Positions 60,557 to 64,000 of a stretch of DNA of 64,000 nt are shown here, piece by piece; the stretch's first letter is position 1, and each line of letters begins with the position of its first letter. The DNA lies in the NCBI GenBank assembly GCA_019614645.1, contig JABWDB010000001.1:24731501-24795500 (forward strand). The letters run 5' to 3'. The translations under genes were made by a program, and so were the position numbers. Under the pieces are notes generated by a model. It had not been told where the DNA came from. It searched no databases and worked only from the letters and a program-made list of their open reading frames with translations. Source of the DNA: Stratiolaelaps scimitus (lineage: Eukaryota > Arthropoda > Arachnida > Mesostigmata > Laelapidae).

Positions 60557-62160
60557 TTATGGGGGGGGGGGTGAGGACGACAATGTTCCGAGGAAGGCGA
60601 TGGCATTGCCTCTCTGCACGGCGAGGGACAGCCGCTGCAGGAGGAAAGAGCCAGCGCGCTTGTCCCCGGTGGCGCGGATCAGCCTATGGTAGACCCCCTC
60701 GAGGAAGTTCGCAGTGAGAGGGCCGTGCCCGCCCAAGGTCTCAAAGGCAAGGGGGGAAAACAGGTGGGTTGCTTGGAGAGCGGCGTACTTCCTTAGCTTT
60801 GCCCGTTCCGCACGCGCTACTGCGTAACCGGGGATGGTTGCACAGTGGTTGACATAAGAGGGTGCTAGAGTGTCAACCACAGTGCCGTCCCAAACCAGGT
60901 GCTGCCCTCGATGGAAGGGGACAAGGGTGAGGCCGTCAGGGCGGCGGCCGTCAGAGGTGTCGAGGCCCTGTGGCTCCCTTGTGCAAGGAATACCGGCGGA
61001 GTGGAGGGCCCTCACGAGCGTGTCATTAAGCATCGTGTGTCGCGGATGGCGACCGGCGCTGCGTTCGCACGAAAGACCGTGATGGCCATTCGTTGCGACG
61101 GGGTCCCCGCAACGCTCGCAGCTGTGGGCCGCAACTACAGGGGCCCCGAGGCGAAGGCCCACACAGAAGCGGAGGGAGCGATCGTCTAGAGCAGTACCAA
61201 GGGACGAGGAGGGCAGCGCGTGGAGCCACGCCCCCGCACCAGGCCTGTCGACAGCCCGGAGGCGAGCTTGGTCAGCAGCGTGTGGCGCAGAGGCCAGGAG
61301 GGAGTCCCGCAGCTCCTGGTGCAGGGCATCGGACCATGCCCGCTGCTTGCTCTGTTTGTCCGGAGGGACCCGAGCGCGGGCGCCCGTCTGGTCAAGGGCA
61401 GCTTCCTGGGAGGCGGAGAAGTGGGCGAGCGCCTCGGGGGGGAGGACTGTAGCGACCATGTCGGCAACCGCCGTGAGCGACGCGGCGTAGCAAACGTCGG
61501 CCAAGCGGCGAACACTGAGAATGCCGAGGCCCCCGAAGCGGACTGGAAGGGTAGCCTGCGACGCCGCCTCCGGAGGGAGCTGGAGGTTCAGGATCGTCGT
61601 CAGCGCGTCCAACACCAAGTCGTCATAATCGTGAAGGGCTGAAGCCTCAGTGCCGGCCGGGCATGTCCTAAGCAAGTGCAAGTGCAAGTGCAAGTGCAAG
61701 TGCAAGTGCTGCATGCGTGCCGCCGAGAAACAGGACCGAAGGAGGAACAGCCCCTGGTGAGCCGATAACAGGGGCAGTCGGTCGAGCATCACGGCCGTCC
61801 TCTCGAGGCAACGGTCCAATAGCGGCCGGATGGCCTCGTCCGTGAGAGGGGAGCCGACGAGCTCGAGGGACAACCTCTGAGTGAGACGGCATCCTGGGAG
61901 CGACCGCTGGAGGTCGGGCTGCGCGTCCAAAGAGAAGATCTCGCACTTAGTGGGGTTGAGGGCGAGGCCGCTGCGCCCCTCGTAGTCGAGTACTCGCTGA
62001 ACGTCGGAGGCGACGGTCGCCGGATCACCTGCCAACGTTCCGTCGTCCATGTACCACAGCCGCAGACGCGACTGGAGGGACACAGCGAGGGGCCGGAGGG
62101 CCAGGCAGAAGAGGGCTGGGCCCAGCGGACCGGGACCCCGCAGGACCCAGGACCCCGCAC
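60557..62160 (-). CDS. LINE ORF2, C-terminal part: RT palm YMDD, thumb, CCHC knuckle and restriction-like endonuclease
   Basis: This continues ORF2 in a second frame, open from just after the motif B break (about 62140) to a TAA at 60557-60559. The RT catalytic box WYMDDGT lies at 62035-62056, followed by LNPTKCEIF. A His-Leu dipeptide tract, six repeats long, sits at 61672-61707 in the thumb region. The CCHC knuckle (C-x2-C-x8-H-x4-C) is at 61067-61120. The endonuclease follows with RPDG at 60935-60946, WDGTVVD at 60872-60892 and a Lys-rich KLRKY near 60785-60800, matching the PD-(D/E)XK layout of R2-type endonucleases. Most relatives I recall have a bulky residue where this copy has Gly after WD. 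The C-terminus runs into a poly-Pro stretch encoded by a C-tract that differs among the three copies in the window. All catalytic residues are present; the upstream frameshift is the visible lesion. Confidence 0.95.
61672..61707 (-). repeat. (GCAAGT)6 hexanucleotide repeat inside the RT coding region
   Basis: Six perfect GCAAGT units on the plus strand read as (His-Leu)6 in ORF2, after MQ and before LLRTC. The length is a multiple of three, so the frame is kept. It lies in the thumb region between YMDD and the CCHC knuckle. Confidence 0.95.
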
Positions 62161-63617
62161 TCTGAGCTGATGACGGCGTTGTCCATGATCAGATGGGAGG
62201 GACCACGATAGGCCAGGTCGAGCAGAGGGAAGAGCCCAGGGACGTGCTCAGCAACCTCCCGCAGAACGAGATCTCGACGGACCGTGTTGAAGGCATTGCG
62301 AAAATCAAGCTTGACCAGGGCCGCGTCCGGATGAGCGTGGATGAAGGCGCGAGCCGCGTGAGCAGCGATCTCCGTCCCAGACGCCTGGCCGCAACCCAAC
62401 TGGGTTGGGCCGAGCAGGGTCACGACCGTGTCCCTCTCGTTGACCCAGGCTATCTTAGCAGCCAGGCGACGAATCGTGCTGGAGCAGGCGATGGGCCGTA
62501 TCGACCCGTCCTTTTTCTTGAGGGCGATGAGGCGCGCGCCGAAGAGTATAGGCCGTAGCGCCGATGGAACCGTGCCGGCCCGCATGCAGTCGACCACCTT
62601 AGCGAGGGCCTTGGCGAGGGCAGTGGCGACGGCTCCGAGTGCCGGAGAGAGCAGGTCCCTGAGATGACGCGGCCGAAGGCCATCGGGGCCGGCTGACGAG
62701 CTCGGGGGGAAAGAGGAAACGGCCGCAAAAACCTCATCGGTTGACGTTGGGGCAATGTCGACCTGCGGGGGACGGACGGGGAAGGCGTAATCAGGAGGGG
62801 CGGGGGGGTGCTTCGCCCTGAGGGCGTGGAGAGCCTCAGCCGAGTCCGTGGCCGAGTCGGTAGAGCACAGGGCCCGGGCGGCACCAGAGATGTCACCCTC
62901 GGAGAGTTTTTGGGTGGCTATACGCGCAGCCATCTGGCCCGTATCCGTGGGCGGAGGACGAGGGCCGCGGGGGAGTTGACGACGCAAGCGGTACTCCAAG
63001 CGCGCCCCAGCACGGAAGGCCGCTAGGTTTCCCCGAATCACGGCTGGGAGGGAGCGGGAGGTGTCGCCTTTGTCCGGCATCTGCAAGACCACTCGGGCGA
63101 AAGCCAGGAGCGCTTCCCAGGAGGAGACGTCGTTATTGGAATGAACGTCCCGGAGCACGTCTGTGAGGGCCACGGCGACTAGGGAACGCGTAGCCTTCGG
63201 GACAATACTGAAGACTCGGGCCTCACGCATGGCCGCCTGTAGTCGTAGCTCGAGCGGTTGGGGCGCTGGACTCGGCTGAGGCACCGAACGGACCTCCGGG
63301 TGCCGCACCGTTATGTGCCTGTTGAGACCGCGCCGGGTGAATCTGCCCTCGCAATGCGGGCACGGTACACGCGGGGGGCCTGTGGCGTCTCGGGCTGCGG
63401 TGGCGTCTCGGGCTGCGGTGGCGTCTCGGGCTGCGGTGGCGTCTCGGGCTGCGGTGGCGTCTCGGGCTGCGGTGGCGTCTCGGGCTGCGGTGGCGTCTCG
63501 GGCTGCGATGGCGTCTCGGGCTGCGATGGCGTCTCGAGCTGGGGTGGCGTCTCGAGCTGGGGTGGCGTCTCGGGCTGGGGAGGCGTCGCGAGCTGGGGCG
63601 ATGGGACCTGGGTTCAT
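62025..63617 (-). CDS. LINE ORF2, N-terminal part: hexapeptide repeats, C2H2 zinc finger, first half of reverse transcriptase
   Basis: The ATG at 63617 is preceded in frame by a TAG eight codons upstream, so it is the likely start. Residues 8-79 are twelve hexapeptides of the form (P/A)ARDA(T/I/S). Residues 86-106 form a C2H2 finger (C-x2-C-x11-H-x4-H), the usual N-terminal DNA-binding finger of RLE-type LINEs. The RT begins near residue 305 with GPDGLRPRHL, then has KKKDGSIRPIA (about 365) and motif A, KLDFRNAFNTV (about 435), holding the first catalytic Asp. After SSECGV (nucleotides about 62160-62170) the family's QQGDPLGP motif B is lost and the frame changes. The last residues of this reading frame, through about 530, are therefore out-of-frame noise. 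The protein would act in target-primed reverse transcription in the nucleus. Family assignment is secure; activity of this copy is not expected. Confidence 0.95.
   Translation of the reverse strand: MNPGPIAPARDASPARDATPARDATPARDAIAARDAIAARDATAARDATAARDATAARDATAARDATAARDATAARDATGPPRVPCPHCEGRFTRRGLNRHITVRHPEVRSVPQPSPAPQPLELRLQAAMREARVFSIVPKATRSLVAVALTDVLRDVHSNNDVSSWEALLAFARVVLQMPDKGDTSRSLPAVIRGNLAAFRAGARLEYRLRRQLPRGPRPPPTDTGQMAARIATQKLSEGDISGAARALCSTDSATDSAEALHALRAKHPPAPPDYAFPVRPPQVDIAPTSTDEVFAAVSSFPPSSSAGPDGLRPRHLRDLLSPALGAVATALAKALAKVVDCMRAGTVPSALRPILFGARLIALKKKDGSIRPIACSSTIRRLAAKIAWVNERDTVVTLLGPTQLGCGQASGTEIAAHAARAFIHAHPDAALVKLDFRNAFNTVRRDLVLREVAEHVPGLFPLLDLAYRGPSHLIMDNAVISSECGVLGPAGSRSAGPSPLLPGPPAPRCVPPVASAAVVHGRRNVGR
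62133..62159 (-). other. Frameshifting direct repeat at RT motif B
   Basis: The 10-mer GGACCCCGCA occurs at 62133-62142 and 62150-62159, exactly where the conserved QQGD of RT motif B should be encoded. Compared with the family layout, the segment between the Gly-Val and Pro-Leu-Gly-Pro codons is 22 nt where 12 are expected, a net gain of 10 that shifts the frame. Confidence 0.8.
63381..63596 (-). repeat. 18-bp coding minisatellite, 12 units, in LINE ORF2
   Basis: Twelve tandem 18-bp units (plus-strand core GGCGTCTCGGGCTGCGGT) encode (P/A)ARDA(T/I/S). The seven units nearest the zinc finger are almost identical, while those nearest the start codon are more diverged, which suggests recent expansion at one end. 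The array stays in frame. Confidence 0.95.
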
Positions 63618-64000
63618 GAAGAACGGGGGGGATTGAGAGCGGCTAGGAGGGGGGCGAGCTGACGCTGAAGCTGGAGGAGAGGGGCCAAGACCTCAGCGAG
63701 GGACCTCAAGCCTGCGACGATGCCTGGCACCGCTGGCACGGCCGTGGGGCGCCGAGGCTCCGCGCGGGTAGGTCGACCAGGGGCGGCTCGACGGGGGGCA
63801 GGTCGACGGGGGGCAAGCCGGCAAGGGGCGGGCCGACAAGGGGCAGGCCGACGAGGAGCAGGCCGACGAGGGGCGGGGCGGCGCGACGGGGCGGGGATCG
63901 CCCTCGGGTTCGGCAGCAGGACCATGGGGACCTGAGCACCGTCGGAGGGGACCACAATACCCCGAGCCGCCGCAGCGTACGAGCGGGCTGGCGCCTGGGT
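63614..64000 (-). CDS. LINE ORF1, partial: Pro/Arg-rich repeats with C-terminal Leu-rich helix
   Basis: An open frame runs from the window edge to TGA at 63614-63616 with no stop, at least 128 codons; its true start lies outside the window. From about 63877 to 63773 it carries seven PAPRR-type pentapeptides (15-bp units), giving a very basic, proline-rich region. The C-terminal 35 residues contain a Leu/Ala-rich stretch (LRSLAEVLAPLL, then LQRQLAPLLAALN) that could form an amphipathic or coiled-coil helix. ORF1 proteins of LINEs commonly combine RNA binding and self-association; that role is inference here, since no RRM or CCHC motif is visible. The stop overlaps the ORF2 start as ATGA, suggesting reinitiation. 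RLE-type elements usually have one ORF, so a frameshift separating one longer N-terminal region is the main alternative. Confidence 0.6.
   Translation of the reverse strand, partial: TQAPARSYAAAARGIVVPSDGAQVPMVLLPNPRAIPAPSRRPAPRRPAPRRPAPCRPAPCRLAPRRPAPRRAAPGRPTRAEPRRPTAVPAVPGIVAGLRSLAEVLAPLLQLQRQLAPLLAALNPPRSS
63773..63877 (-). repeat. 15-bp coding minisatellite (PAPRR units) in LINE ORF1
   Basis: Seven 15-bp units, variants of GGGGCAGGCCGACGA on the plus strand, encode PAPRR, PAPCR, LAPRR and AAPGR pentapeptides. The array is moderately diverged and in frame. Confidence 0.85.

Larger units (their letters stand above)
60520..64000 (-). mobile_element. Non-LTR retrotransposon (LINE) with restriction-like endonuclease, 5' end outside window
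   Basis: A nearly complete RLE-type LINE, read right to left. From its 5' side it has an ORF1 entering from beyond the window, an ATGA overlap, an ORF2 with zinc finger, reverse transcriptase, CCHC knuckle and restriction-like endonuclease, a stop codon, and a very short 3' UTR of about 37 bp ending in a tail that reads TGTATGTTTGAATAAA on the minus strand. The same tail closes two truncated copies at 7523-7741 and 55825-55927, which fixes the 3' boundary near 60520. The element is visibly much richer in G and C than the flanking DNA. No target-site duplication can be checked because the 5' end is missing. Domain order places it among the R2/NeSL/HERO-like RLE lineages; I do not assign a clade. 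One frameshift in the RT makes this copy non-autonomous as read. Confidence 0.95.

Noticed and set aside
62450..62896. Additional long frames inside the LINE on both strands
   Set aside because: They are shadows of the GC-rich ORF2 in other frames.
63381..63596. CRISPR-like array
   Set aside because: The 18-bp units are directly adjacent with no spacers and are in-frame coding repeats.

Overview
This window looks like eukaryotic, gene-poor nuclear DNA, most likely from an invertebrate animal. Coding potential is sparse and broken by frequent stops. AT dinucleotide microsatellites are scattered throughout, tRNA-derived SINE-like heads recur, and the only unmistakable protein-coding locus is a non-LTR retrotransposon with a restriction-like endonuclease, a type most familiar from invertebrate genomes. 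No operon structure, ribosomal RNA, intact tRNA gene, CRISPR array or prokaryotic gene layout is visible. The phylum cannot be fixed from this sequence alone.

The first 60 kb hold no complete gene that I can name. They contain: (1) a roughly 550-bp tRNA-headed SINE at 1980-2529 with an A-rich tail and a perfect 14-bp target-site duplication, plus a 5'-truncated relative at 44428-44556 with its own 14-bp duplication; (2) a second short interspersed family with a shared 3' tail, in six pieces (8.2, 21.7, 24.2, 43.4, 54.5 and 58.4 kb), one of them with a 13-bp duplication; (3) several other diverged tRNA-like heads; (4) about seventeen (TA)n tracts and other microsatellites; (5) unusually good inverted repeats (9.1, 29.7, 33.4, 53.0 and 55.4 kb); (6) a handful of short open segments with plausible splice sites, reported as low-confidence exon candidates (5.0, 5.7, 37.7, 40.5, 47.0, 49.0 and 53.3-53.9 kb).

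The last 3.5 kb, minus strand, are a GC-rich LINE. A proline/arginine-rich ORF1 runs in from beyond the window edge and overlaps ORF2 in an ATGA stop-start. ORF2 carries a 12-unit hexapeptide repeat, a C2H2 zinc finger, a reverse transcriptase with a YMDD box, a CCHC knuckle and a PD-(D/E)XK-type endonuclease. One frameshift inside RT motif B makes this copy defective. Two strongly 5'-truncated copies of the same LINE lie at 7523-7741 and 55825-55927 and share its 3' tail, so the family has been active here. The SINEs carry A-rich tails and target-site duplications that the LINE copies lack, so the SINEs were probably mobilised by a different LINE not present in the window.
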